Below are positions 1-12,482 of a stretch of 64,000 nt of DNA, piece after piece; position 1 is the stretch's first letter; each line of letters starts with the position of its first letter. Below the pieces are notes generated by a model, which was not told where the DNA came from, did no database searches, and saw only the letters and a program-made list of their open reading frames with translations. Position numbers and translations under genes: made by a program. Origin of the DNA: Heloderma charlesbogerti (Eukaryota > Chordata > Lepidosauria > Squamata > Helodermatidae); assembly GCA_026122225.1 (NCBI GenBank), contig JANEZZ010001492.1, positions 1,133,001 to 1,197,000 of the forward strand, read 5' to 3'.

Positions 1-754
1 ATAACACAAAGAATCCTGCACCTATTTGCCTGACATTCGGCAGGTTTATTCTCTTCATAAGGTATTTCTGTGCCTGCAAATGCTTTCCAGTTCTGACAAA
101 CATAAAAAGTTGTAGCTACTCACTGATTTCCAATTATAGTCAATGGATAGGATGAAGATTTGGATTTCTGAATCAAGATTTGGACATGTGTAAAAGCAGG
201 CAGCCTCTGAATCAGTCCAAGACTTATTGGGCTTTTTTCTGAATAACTGAATCAGGGTCCAGACTAAATCTTGTGGTTGGTGCACAGCACACCCTGTATA
301 CACACACATGCTTAGAATTAAATACTAAAATTTAAATAAAAATACAGTACATCTCACCACATTGGGGTGAGTTGTGTGTCTCCTCAGTGTGCTATCCAAG
401 CTTTGTGGCCCTTCAAGGCCCCTGCTCTCCTTTTTTTCCTTTTCTTTATGTCTAAACTGGACTTGGACTGGAAAGCCCTTCAAATAAAAGATGCCTTCAA
501 ACAGAGGGCTGTCCTTGGTAAAGTCAGACATACGGCCACCCTAGGTACACATGTAATACAACAGGGACTATATGTGTAGTATAATTACTACATCTAGGCG
601 CCGTTGATCTTGTCTCACTAGTATGAATTGAAGCCAGTTATGCACACTTTATCATTCCCACATTCTATTTTGCACATACTTTTCAAGGTTAGGGTTGACT
701 CTCAAAATGTATAACAAGAATAACCACAGGGTCACATTAAGCATGGGTGCTGAG

Positions 755-756
<2 letters not shown>

Positions 757-792
<36 letters not shown>

Positions 793-827
793 CTACTACT
801 ACTATCACCACCACCACCACCACCACC
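757..827. repeat. Compound trinucleotide repeat (ATT)n (ACT)n (ACC)n
   Basis: The unit drifts from ATT to ACT to CAC/ACC across 70 bp, with each step a single-base change. Confidence 0.9.
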
Positions 828-2420
828 CCACCTTTTTCACAATACTAGGACTCAAGGTGGCTTTACAACATTAAAAATTTGTACAGTTAAAATAGAATTG
901 AGGCTAGGAGGTGGGACTTTTGAGAACCCCTGTGATTAATATCAGATCAAAGCACAAACATAAAAGAAATGGCAAGGGAATGGCATGTTGCACCACTCTT
1001 CTTGCAGTCCTTTTGGTATTCTATGGCTTAAAAGACTGGCAGGACTTAACAATGCCCAGTCTCCATTTCTGCAATCGAAGGAAGCCTCTGTATTCTTTGA
1101 ATCAATGTCAAGCCGGAGCCGATGTATGTGTACAGCCTCATTCCCTGGCCATTTGCACACTGCTCTATATTAAGCAGAGTTAGAGGAGAGGCAAGTTCTC
1201 TTTCTAGAGGGCATGTTTACCTGTCTGTAGGTGTGGTGATTGCAGATGATATTTTTAAAGAGCTGCATGACTGCATTTTTGGTCAAAAAGATCAGTCGGC
1301 TTTATAGTCTCGTAGCCTTGGGACTGGAGGCAATAGAAAGAGACATACAGAAGGACAGTTTGCATTCTCTCTGCTTGCGCCTCTCTTTCACAACATGTGT
1401 TCTGTGCTCATATTATGGTTCATCATTTTGAGAAATTATGACATGGTGACAATGTGGCTCATTACTGAAAAGCAGCTTGCCTATTTTGTCTATTGTGCTA
1501 TGGTGAAAACTATTTAAATAAAAACCTGATTAAGATGTGAAGCTGTAGGTTTGATATGCAGCAGGGGAAGCTGAAATTTTACTTGCTGCATGCTGGTAAA
1601 TTACCCATTTGTACCCTTTTATTTTTAAAGGCACTGTGGCTTCATCGAGCAGTAGATGCTATGCTGTGTATATCACTTCACTATAAAATGCGCACAAGAT
1701 CATTTCCCAGTAATTTGGTGTAATCAAACCCAGAAGAAGAAAAAATACAATGGGATTTCATTCCTGATTTTTAAATATAGCAGGAGCCTGTGAATACATA
1801 AATGAATAGTTACCACCAAGTTGCAAAATAAGGCTTTTGGTAACCAGGGATGTACATTGTTCTTTCAGTTGAAATGACCAGTGATGACAATGGAGACATT
1901 TTTGCTCAAAATTTGTGATGTATGAAAGGAGAAAAAGAAACAGAAGCCTGAACAAAGTGATTTAAAAACTGGTACGTTGTTGCTTCTATATCACTTCATG
2001 TTAGACTAATGTAAAAATGAAGCATGTACACTCCATCCTGCTAATAGTCGTCATGGCTACTGAGGAGTTAGACAGGTTATAGGTTGCAGCCTGTGAGTTA
2101 GATCCAGCATTTTGTTTCTACCAGTAGAAGGATACTTCTGCCTCTTTTCTTCCCCATTACTTCTCCTTCTGCGTCCTCTCCTCCTCAGCCCTCCAAAACT
2201 GCTACAGAGGGTTGGAGAAGATTTGGAGAGTGCGCAGGGGCTGTGGGGCAGAGGAAAAGACACAGAAGCCATATTTCACCAGTGGTAAACCTTCCGTTGG
2301 CAGAACCACGATTTGGATCCAAGCTTGTGCATTCAGACAAATAATTGCATTACAATTTTAATCCATAATGTGATGGGGCCTTGATATCTAATTCCTTTAC
2401 TTTTAAATTACTACAGTGGC

Positions 2421-2525
2421 TTTCAATGGAACTTACTTCCAAGTAAATCTGCTTAGAATGCAGTCCTGGGAGTAAGTTCCATTGAATGTAATGGGATTTA
2501 TCTTTGAATAAACATACATTGGAAT
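2421..2525. repeat. Foldback element, family A
   Basis: Contains CAATGGAACTTACTTCCAAG and the inverse GGAGTAAGTTCCATTG. Family A is a short palindrome found throughout the window. Confidence 0.6.
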
Positions 2526-3718
2526 GCTCTGTTAGTATTGAAGTCTCTAGCTGTTAATTGAATATCTTTCAGCACAACATCAATGGCAAAAGGTGCTTCA
2601 ATCTGATATCCGAAACTGGGAATCTTATGTTATAGAAAATTTGATGCATACTACTTGATCAGACCCAAATAATCTTTATTTGATTTGATTCTGCCTCCTT
2701 CCCCATACCCAAGCAAGCCAAAGAGTTACGTTCTGTGGCATGAACAAAAAGGACTTAGTATCTTCTTAATATATTGTAGTAATTGGGACTGTAACCATTA
2801 CTTGGATTAATTGGTATATAAATCCACTAAAGCTTTAGTTGATTGTTTGGGATCGATGGTAATTGGCGAGTGTAAATCTAGATCGGTTTGAAGCTATTTT
2901 GGTGCCTGTGTGTAATTATAATAGGGAGTGAAAATCAAAATATTAAAGATGGACTTTCCTTCCAACAATGAGTGGTACTTTTCCTTCATTAAGTTTTATC
3001 TTACTCTTTCTTCATTATCTCAACTAACTTCAATTGTTCAGGTTTGGTGTTATGAACATATATTTAAATAGAATCACATAACTGATTGGTTAGTGAGCTG
3101 ATTAATCGACTAAACATGCTGGAAATCAGCTAATAGTTCTCATATGCATATGCTTCCCTTTAAGAAAGCAATGCTAGTTTAGTGGATCTGATCCAAATTA
3201 TAATCCAGTTTCATCCATTTCAGTTCAGTGCTTGGGTCAAGCAAATCCAGAAAAATGTCTAGTATTTCTTATATTTTTCATAGCAGCTGTCAAAAAATCA
3301 CCACATTAAGGTAATTGTTTTTAAAAGAGACTTAAAAATATATACAGATAATAAATGAACAGGAATTCTTCCTTTGCTGTTCTAAGATTATATGAAAAAG
3401 ATGTCCAAGGTATATGAAATGGACCCTAGTCCATGAAAGCTTATGCCATAGTAAATGGGTTAACCTTTAAGGTGCCACAAGTCTCTTTGTTTTTGTTAAA
3501 AATGCTAGCACCAACAAACCTTGTATGGAATTAGTGGGCAACACACATCTGTCTTTGTTTTTCCATTGATGCAAGTCAACACATGACATCACTGAGCTAT
3601 TTCTATTTACCCTGAAATGTACAGGCACAGATATCATAGATAGCAAGCAACCAGTTCAGGCAAGACGGAGAAATACCTGGGAAACATCTAGAAACATTCC
3701 TGCTACTTCAGTTTCATC

Positions 3719-3755
3719 CTTTATTATTAATAAATATTATTTATTAATAATAAAG
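3719..3755. repeat. Perfect AT-rich hairpin, 17-bp arms, 3-base loop
   Basis: CTTTATTATTAATAAAT (3719-3735) is the exact reverse complement of 3739-3755. Too short to be a recognised element. Confidence 0.85.
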
Positions 3756-3988
3756 AATATTAGTACTTGCTGGGCTGATTTCATGCCAGGTGACCTCACA
3801 AATACACAAAATCCATAAGCATTTGGGTAAACACACTGCAGATTTATGCAAAGAGCCATCTTACCAGGAAGCTACCATATGATGTACTCTACACAGGACT
3901 GTGCATTGGTGGACTGCTCTCATCTGGACCTGATTTCTGGCTGTGCATAGCTCCAGTAAAATGAGGCCACCATCCCAGGGACAAGGGG

Positions 3989-4191
3989 TTGGATCCAGAC
4001 TTAGTCATACTTAGTTAACTGCCTTGGGTTCTTTGCAAGAAGAAAAAAAGTGGGATATAAATGCAATAAATACATACATACATACATAGAGGAGACTCAT
4101 TGAAATAAATGGGGCTTAAGTTAGTCATGATTACAGTATGTCCCATCCATTTCCATGTGTCTACTCTAAGTCATACTTAGTCTGGATCCAA
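3989..4191. repeat. Inverted-repeat element with nested insertion
   Basis: Terminal inverted repeats of about 26 bp: TTGGATCCAGACTTAGTCAT at the left and ACTTAGTCTGGATCCAA at the right. The interior holds family-A-like sequence interrupted by a tail-like GTGGGATATAAATGCAATAA with (CATA)n. Confidence 0.65.
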
Positions 4192-4499
4192 GCCAGGATT
4201 AGTAGGTTCAATTTCCAACAGATTACTCTTTACCTGGACATAGGAGTGTCAGGCTCCACATTGAAAGCTAAGCATTGTATTGAAATATATCTAAACAAAT
4301 GCAAATAGCCAAAGTAGCCCTTTTTATCCCATTCCCTTTCTTATTTCCATTTCTGTTCCTTTGTTTTCTCCTCTGTATGATCCTAGTATTCTACCTCCAG
4401 CAGGTTCCATAGGATAATGCAGTCCCATTTCATGTCCTCTTAAGATGTGTAGCTCATGATCTCGACATTGCAACTGGAAATCCTTTTCAGATCTTTTCT

Positions 4500-5350
4500 T
4501 GCTGTGGTGAGAGATTTATTATTTCTAAGATATAATTAAGAAGTTGGCCGACCTAACAAATGTGATGGTTATTAGTAAAAAGGTACTTGACTGGAGACTA
4601 TAATGAAATTCTGGGTTTCCAACATCTCAGCGTGATTGGCAGATCTAATATTGTCTTGTTAGGGAGCTAATTAATTTTAAAACAGAAGGCAACAGCTTTT
4701 CATGTAGGCTTATTACATAGATGCATATTACTATAACAGAACTGTAGACATGTCATGCAGCTCACTTCCCTGGCTCATTGTTTGTGTGTGGTGTCTTTAA
4801 AAACAAGTTCAACTGCAATTTTAGCTGGGCTCTGGCATGTTCATTAATATAAGTGATAAATTCCTACATGGGTTCTGCGTTTTATGAGTACATGGCAGTA
4901 ATGGCGTAATAAAGATTAATTACGGTAAGTTATGGAGCCTAAAATGTGTACCTTCAAGCTGTTAAATGTGTGAATAGAGATCCATTATGACAACAATGGG
5001 CATATTACTCTCAATAGGGATTATCATTATTTGCCAGTTAGAAATGTGTGCCCATATTATTACGATAAAGGCACTAAAAGAAAATCCATTTTAAACACTC
5101 GCTGGAATGAAATCTTTGCTTTAAAAGGCATTTTGTGCCTTGATGTTATAGGAACTGCTTTGAGGGGGTTTATTACATAATCCTAGTCGTATTTTATCAA
5201 GGTATGGATCTTATTTAAGTTGTTACATTAATGGTATAATGCCAACAGCAGCTTTATCTGAATGGTTTAGCTTTGGAAATACTGAAGTAATATACCAAAA
5301 ACATAAAGCAGAATGATCTCCAAATGGTATTAATTCAACCCAATCACTTG
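4500..5350. other. Candidate conserved noncoding block
   Basis: Repeat-free AT-rich DNA rich in homeodomain cores (TAAT/ATTA) with balanced complexity, between repeat-laden stretches. It looks like a developmental enhancer block; conservation cannot be tested here. Confidence 0.3.
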
Positions 5351-5534
5351 TTTTTAAGCTGCAATTAAAAAAAAACACCACAAAAAGTCTTTTACATTTT
5401 TTTTAAAGATACACAGTTTTAATGTAGCAAGCCATTTCCTGCAGATTTATGATCAATCAACATGCCAATCTACGCCAAATTCAGTTCTTGAATGCTGATT
5501 TGGACACTTAAATATGCACAGAATGCAATTTGTA

Positions 5535-5620
5535 GTGCAATCCTATACATGCCTACTTGGAAGTAAGTCCCATTGAGTTCAATGGGGCTTAGTCACAGGT
5601 AAGTGGGTTTAGGATGACAG
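5535..5620. repeat. Foldback element, family A
   Basis: GTGCAATCCTATACATGCCT, then GTAAGTCCCATTGAGTTCAA and an inverted end GGTTTAGGAT. Palindromic, about 85 bp. Confidence 0.65.
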
Positions 5621-6184
5621 ACTAGGTATGCTGAAAATGTCTGGATCCGAGTTGCTTTCACAGTGTAGTGAAGTGGGGATGGAATTATTTCAGCATATGC
5701 ACTGCTCAGGAATCAATCCACGTATACATCAGTATTGCAAAACTGCTGAGAATGGCTTGAACAGAGAGCAGTTTCTGGGGTTTCCGCTGCAGGCTGGGAA
5801 AAGTGTGGCAAAGTAATTGCATGACTGGTTTCCCCTGTACCAATCTCACATGGAACTCTCAACGCAGATTTTCAGCATACCAGTTTGGTCATGTGACTTG
5901 GCTATTACTGTGAATAGTTCTTTCCTTTGACCAGAATGGAACCTCACGGAACAACTTCAGAACAAATCATTCCGAGATGACCGTGCCCTCTACTACCAGC
6001 TGAGCATCTAATATGCGTTTGGAAGCCAAACAAGGTCACTCAAAAATAATGGTCATGATTTCTCCATTCTTGGGGGACTCCCTAGATATTCAGAGCCATA
6101 GAGGTTTGTGAATTAAAAGAAAACAATTTTAAAAAATTGATTGACCACAACCGGTGAACTTACAGAATGCTGAAGGCAGTGGAG

Positions 6185-6392
6185 TCTGTAGCAGGGGCAG
6201 GGCAACTCCTATCATCCCTAGCCAGCATAGCCAATGCTGAGGGCTGATGGGAGTTGTAGTCCAACAACATCTGGAGGGCCATATGTTCCCCATCCCTGGT
6301 CTATAGAGAGGGGAACAAGACCTAAAGCTGGGATGATGGAGCTGTAGTCCAAAATATCTGGAAGGATCCAGGTTGGGAAAGCCTGATTTAAA
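6185..6392. repeat. Foldback element, family B, with an adjacent partial copy
   Basis: Contains CAACTCCTATCATCCCTAGC and, inverted, GGGCTGATGGGAGTTGTAGT; a partial second copy runs 6330-6392. This is a short palindromic repeat seen several times in the window. Confidence 0.7.
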
Positions 6393-7509
6393 GCAACCAG
6401 AAGTCAGGCAGGCTATGCATGTGTTTAACTATGCGCATGAGGGTTAAAACTGTATAGGGTGGCAGGGACATGCATGCCAGCCCCAGCATCCCTGGGGCCG
6501 CAGGCTTTTCTGAAGGCCTTCCAGTGTCCCTACTGGTGTTCAGAAGGCTCTGTGCAATGGGAAACCCTGCTAAAGCAATGGGTCTACTCTATTTAGGACT
6601 AACATTGGATACTGCCCCCTCCGCAAAAAAAAAAAAAAACAATCTAAAAAGGGAAAGCAGGGGAGAGGCCTTGAATTTGCCCATTACCAGTTAGCACCTG
6701 GACATCAGACTAATCAGGCAGACAGGTCACCTGGCCACAGTTGTCCCCACTATGTTGGGATGTATTGTGTTTCTATTTAAATTGCACTAATTGACTCTAA
6801 ATTTGCATTTATACATTTAAATTAGCATGTGATAATTTTATGCAAATCAGTGTCCTCTTTTGTCCTTTATTTTAGTGATACATTTTATCTGTTTTGGCTA
6901 TACATAAATGGTCAGCATAGCCCACCACCACCCAAGTAACACCAGGGAAGAGAAGAAATTGGTGTACAGGCCCCTGACAGGAGAATGTATGCCATGAAGT
7001 TAAACAAACAAACAAACAAACCCTCCTCCCCAGTGCTATACAGAGATGATTCTGTTTCCAGAACTACATGTCCACAGATGCCAACCATTCCATAGCTGTA
7101 TAATGCTCAGATTTGGAACAGGTTTCTACATAGAGGACTCCCTTGGTACTCAAAAACCATAGACATTTATATGGTTCTAGCATAGTGCTTTTCAACCAAG
7201 GTTTCATGGAGATCTAGAATTCCACAAGTATCCAGTACTGTATTGTTTTTAGATTATATTTATATAATATTTATTTTTGTTTGTATTATTGTGCTGATTA
7301 TGGTTTATATTGATTCCCTTCCCCCACCACCACCGCCACCCCCTGTTATATGAATCATGGGTTTCTATAGAGTGTATGTAAGTGGCTTCAAGACTCCTTT
7401 TTGCAATGGGAATTGACACATAAAAGTAGTAGTAGTAGTAGCAACAACAACAACTGCCTTCCACTCTCTTTTGTCTTCTGCTTTGGAGAACTGCAATCAA
7501 GTGTGCAAT

Positions 7510-7733
7510 GCAGTGGAAGCTGGTGGATCTAATTTCAATGAGGAGGCTGTGATTCTATTCTGGGTCTCAGTCAGAATTCTAAAGGGGCTATCCAAGGTGT
7601 TGAACCTTAGCCCCAGATAGGTTCAGCACATAAGAAAGCTCCCTTAGGATTTTGGCTGTTTCTAACTGAAATCCAAATGGGTTTATAGCCCCACTGAAAT
7701 TGGAGCCACCAGCCTCCACTGGAGCAATGTACT
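7510..7733. repeat. Foldback element, family C (older copy)
   Basis: Same arm sequences as the 19.9-kb element (ends CAGTGGAAGCTGGTGG and CCACCAGCCTCCACTGG), more diverged. The arms pair imperfectly around a centre near 7620. Confidence 0.65.
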
Positions 7734-8614
7734 TCCTGGTAGGGCTGTGCACAGACACACACACACACACACACACATGCATGCTTCACTTTGGATGCCA
7801 TAAATTTGACTTGCATTGGAAAACAGACATGGCCATACATTTGTCAGTTTTCATGAGAAATACAAGAAATTTGGGGACATGTCAGCCTACGTAGAGGGGA
7901 TTCCACCTGTCAAGTTTCAGACAGTTTGGCTCCTTAGTGTTTGTGCTCGGTGCAGGTGAACTTTCATTTTTTCAACAAAAACTCTCAAAGCAAAGAGCTA
8001 TAACTTTTCACTGTTTCCACAGAATTGTATGAACTTTGGGGACCTGTCTGCCCCCATGGAGAGGATTCTACATGCCAATGATCAGTTTGGCACAGTAGTT
8101 TTTGTGCTACGCACAGATAAAATGTGCTGTTCTCAGAAACTTAAACCAAAGGTCATAAAGGGATAATCAGAGAAATTAGGTGTTAAGCAGTGGATGACCT
8201 CAGGCTTTCTTTGGCTGAATGGAATACACACATTACCTGGGAAAACAGGCTGGCAAATTCTCAAAGCAAAGAGTTCACTGGTTGCACAGAAGTGTATGAA
8301 ATGTGGGCAATGGGCAGTCCCAATGCCAACAGACCCTGAAGATGCCTCATATTGGACTTGCTTTGCCACACAGTGTAATATTATTTAAATAATAGATGTT
8401 ATGTGTGTAGTATTTTGCCCACTGTATTTTGAAATGTGCATGTGTGTAGTGCTTTGCTTGACCACAACACAAGCACGCACATACAGGCACACCAGAGCAA
8501 AAGAAAAGCAAATACAGAACTACCTACAAGCAAAGAAAAGTGTGTGTGTGTGTGTGTGTGTAGATATAGATATAGAGTTCAAAAATGGGAAGGGAAGGAA
8601 TACAGGAATTGAGA

Positions 8615-8960
8615 AGGGGGGGAGCCAAGAACAAGGAAAGAAAAGTACATTAAAAATATTTGTGTGTGTTTTTTAAAACGATCTAGCCTGAAAGCTACAA
8701 AGAAAGAGTTGACTTGAGAACAGTGGGGGGGGGGAGGGAAGCAAGCCAAAGAACAAGGCAAGGCAAGGAAAAACTGCTTTTTAAATATTTATTTGTTATA
8801 TATAAAGTATTTCGGAAGACAGACAAAGAAAACTAATAAGATGGTTGAATAATTCAGAATGCCAGGGCAGGGAGCCAAAGAACAAGGCAAGGAAAGGACA
8901 AAAGACTAAACTACTAAAGTACTAAATGTTTTTGGTTTTTAAATAAATAATCTAGAAAAG
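8615..8960. repeat. Degenerate repeats sharing GAGCCAAAGAACAAGGCAAG
   Basis: Related motifs near 8620, 8740 and 8870 (AGCCAAGAACAAGGAAAG, AAGCCAAAGAACAAGGCAAG, AGCCAAAGAACAAGGCAAGG) suggest an old tandem array with units of about 130 bp. Family unknown. Confidence 0.5.
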
Positions 8961-9594
8961 AAAGCAAGGGAATAATTGAATTGAGAAGGGCTGGGTGGGA
9001 AAGAGTCCAGTGCACATACATACTCCACAGATCTAACCAAACAACTTCAGAGCTCTCTCTGGTAACACCACCAGATCTTTCTCTCCCAATTAACTATTTA
9101 TTTGTTTGTTTGTTTGTTTGTTTGTTTCATTTCTATACTGCCCAATAGCTGAAGCTGTCAAATGCAGGCTCCCCCCCCCCCGCCTTCCCCACCACTGTCA
9201 CTGAGTGGAGACTGCTGGGTTACGTTCAGCCCTAATTTGGCAACTAGAGTGGCCATTCACCTAGGTTCACTCCCTCCTTCTCCTCCACTCCACTCCCCTT
9301 CCCCCCTCGCTCCTCCTCCTCTTCACCTTCCTGATCTTTCTCAAGCTGATACATTTTGGAGACAGGCTGTCTGGGCTTCAGAAGGCATCAGAATAGCTCT
9401 GAATCTCCAAGGTGGACTGAGATGCTTCGGCGGTGACCCGCTTCACTTTGGAGCACCTTGGTGATGGTCTGATTTGCTTCAGATCACACTGAGGCACCCC
9501 CAAAACACCCTGATTAGCTTCAGGATTCTTATTCTGCACTGAAGCAATGTACAGCCCTACTTAGGGGTGTACGAACCCCACTCACCGTTCTGGG

Positions 9595-10025
9595 TGGTAG
9601 CATCTGCTGGGGGGGGGAGGCGATCCGTCCCTCCCCCCGGAATCCTGCCTGGCCAGCTCAGCTCTGTGGCGAGTCCGCTAAGCCGCTGGCTGGGCCCATC
9701 CGCAGCCGGACTGCTGTCCACTGCCGGGCTGCTGTGGCCGCAAATGGCGGCCGGCAAAGCGGCTGCCATTTGCATCCCTGAGTTAGCTGTGATAGCCTAC
9801 ATAAATATTTACGTAGGCAATCACGGCCACAGGCAGGGACGCAAATGGTGGCTGCGACACCAGCAGCCATTTTGTTCCGCAGCCCAGCAGCAGATGGAGA
9901 CAACAAGCTGGAGCAGCCGCCACCGCCAGGTAGGATCCATCCTGGGGGGAATTTGGGGGGTAGCAGGGGGGTATAGTCCGTTTCGCCACAGACTCTCTCA
10001 TTGGAGTCCGTGGCAGATTTCTCCT
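9595..10025. repeat. Large imperfect palindrome (foldback/MITE-like), GC-rich
   Basis: Arms converge on AAATATTT (9803-9810). Inner arms pair from TTTGCATCCCTG on the left with CAGGGACGCAAA on the right, over about 42 bp. Outer parts around 9625-9655 and 9925-9955 also pair. The block is GC-rich inside AT-rich DNA. Confidence 0.6.
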
Positions 10026-10308
10026 CCATACCTAGCCCTACTTCCTGGCTATCTGTGAGACCACAATGAAAATAAAGTGGTCAACATGCTCAAGAGCTGA
10101 AGGTTTCGTTAACATTTCCACCATAGCTGACTGCTCTACATAGATATCTTAATGAAAGCTCCTGACTGTATGGATAACCCACAGTGCTGTGCTTCATGTG
10201 ATGTGGGCAGTGAAGTGGTGACCACCTCTCACACATTATGGTCGCTCTGTGGATTGGATGCAACATAGAAGCCTTAAAGTTTATAAAATGGGCTTTGAAT
10301 AGTAGTGT

Positions 10309-10470
10309 TGTTGTTCAGTCGTTCAGTCGTGTCCGACTCTTCGTGACCCCATGGACCATAGCATGCCAGGCCTTCCTGTCCTGCGCTCTCTCCCGGAGTG
10401 TGCTCAAGTTCATATTCATTGCATCGATGATACTATCTAGCCATCTCATCCTCTGCCGTCCCCTTCTCCT
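10309..10470 (-). mobile_element. BovB LINE, very short 3' fragment
   Basis: A 162-bp BovB 3' end on the minus strand (RRRGRQRMRWLDSI and WHAMVHGVTKSRT are readable). It is flanked by a perfect 15-bp duplication TTTGAATAGTAGTGT (10294-10308 and 10471-10485). Confidence 0.92.
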
Positions 10471-11360
10471 TTTGAATAGTAGTGTATTGACTGGCAAATA
10501 TCCCCAAAACACAGTGACTCAGTCTGAACATCGTAACTACCCATAGGTTGGTTAAACCATGGGTTCAAACATTGTTCATCCCCCATCAGTCCAGAGTTCT
10601 GGGTTTGGACCTCATGATAAACTACCCAGGGATGGGGCATCCCTGGGTTGTTTATTGCAGCAGGAGCAGGCAGGTGTGCAGGAATCAGCATGCACTCACC
10701 TCTGCTGCCTTTTCAGCAATCCACTGTTTGTTAATCATGGGTGGTTGATGATGTGCAAACTAGGTCAGTGCCTACATAAATCTTGTAACATCTACTTGTG
10801 CATCCCTTCTTTTAATTGGAGTGCACAGTATATCTGCATCAAAGTGCATAAGAGCTACATTTTAATTTGGAAGCATTTCAAGTCTTTCCATTTGAAAAGC
10901 TTCCTACATGCCATCAAATAAGAAAATGTGTTCTCCAAAGACCAAATGAATGAGAACAGCAGTCTGCAAAATAGCAAACTTTAATAATGACCGTCTTACC
11001 TAATGGAATGCTGAGGATGTGCTGCCTAACCATGCTGGATACTGTATAACATGGGGGGGGGGGAGAGATCTTCAGTAGAATATCTGTAAAATAATTTTGA
11101 TAAGTGGAATGCAATGCAGAAAATGTTCCCCATAAAATAAAGTTTGCCCTCCTTTTGATAACATTATAGATAAGTTCTGAATGACTATTTATTACACCAG
11201 CTACTCATCCAATCTCCCCAAATTTAGGAGATAATGTCAAATAATGTCTTTAAAATTTCTCACAGGCCTGGATGACAAAGAGAAGGCACATCTATGAAAA
11301 ACTAAATGGCAAAATATTCCCCTCCCCTGCCCTGAGCCACTTTAATGATAGGCTACATTT

Positions 11361-11361
<1 letters not shown>

Positions 11362-11405
<44 letters not shown>
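11362..11405. repeat. (GATA)n (GACA)n microsatellite
   Basis: GATA units followed by GACA units in the same phase. Confidence 0.9.
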
Positions 11406-12383
11406 CATTCTCTTGAGCTCTATTCCCTGAAAAAAAATCTTTTGGCCTCTAAAAATATACCAGCTGGGCCGAAGATGAAGTCGTCTTAGAGTAAACTGTT
11501 GTTTCTGGCATATGAGTCAATATGTATAAGACACAAAGCAGTTGCACTATGCAAGTTAATAGAGTTGATCAATCTTTGCAGCAGGTTATGGCAAGATTAT
11601 GATACTACCCACAGGTTATATGATAGAAGTGATGCCACCTCCGAACTGTTCTAATGCCTCCTATTCATTTAACAGTGTGAGCCCAGTTAATGAGGACACA
11701 CTGATTCACATCTTGTCACTTTCCTTTTGGAGGCAATCTGATGAAACTAAAACCTGCAATATATAAAAAGAGATTCCGACACAATAGTTCTGGAAAGTGG
11801 GAGTGTGTTGTGCAAATCTATATTTACAGTTGACTTAATTCATGTGCATACTTGGGCATCCACCATGTTTACATTTATTTACATTTATAAACCTACTGCA
11901 AAAGCATATGGTAGGTAACAATGAGTTAAAACACAGAATATGAGAGCTACAGAGGAGTCATACATTACCTGTTGCAACAATACTGCTTCCAAAAAGCATC
12001 TACCATGTAGTTTGGATGGTCATCACAATGGTGATGCCACCCACTTGGGTCTCCTGATTCATGTGGTTACTTCATACACACTAATACCAGTGGAACGGGA
12101 GCAGTGGTGTAGGACGTTATCATCTGAAGAAATGGGAAGACCCATATTGCTGGTTCGTGGATATGTTACTGTTCCAATGGTGATCCTGACAATTCTGGAT
12201 TTTGAGTAGCAGCCATATTACAGTGAATAGCATATGAATCCAGATGGATGGATGGATGGAAAGACAGACAGACAGACAGACAAACCTACAGTCAGATAAA
12301 CGACAACAAATGCTAAATCCCCACCTCACCCAAACAAGGAGGGTGGGGATTTAATTCACATTGGCTATTAGAAAGCTGACTAA

Positions 12384-12482
12384 GGCTGCAATCTGGTGTA
12401 CACTTCCAAGAGATTTGTTCCCATTAAAATAAGTGGGACTTAACATCTGACTAAATGTGCATATGATCAAGTTGTGCAGCTG
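12384..12482. repeat. Foldback element, family A (diverged)
   Basis: GCTGCAATCTGGTGTACACT, TTCCCATTAAAATAAGTGGG and ACTAAATGTGCATATGAT follow the family layout. Confidence 0.5.

Noticed and set aside
9567..10058. 163-aa plus and 123-aa minus ORFs
   Set aside because: Both arise from the GC-rich palindrome, where stops are rare on both strands; no domain is recognisable.
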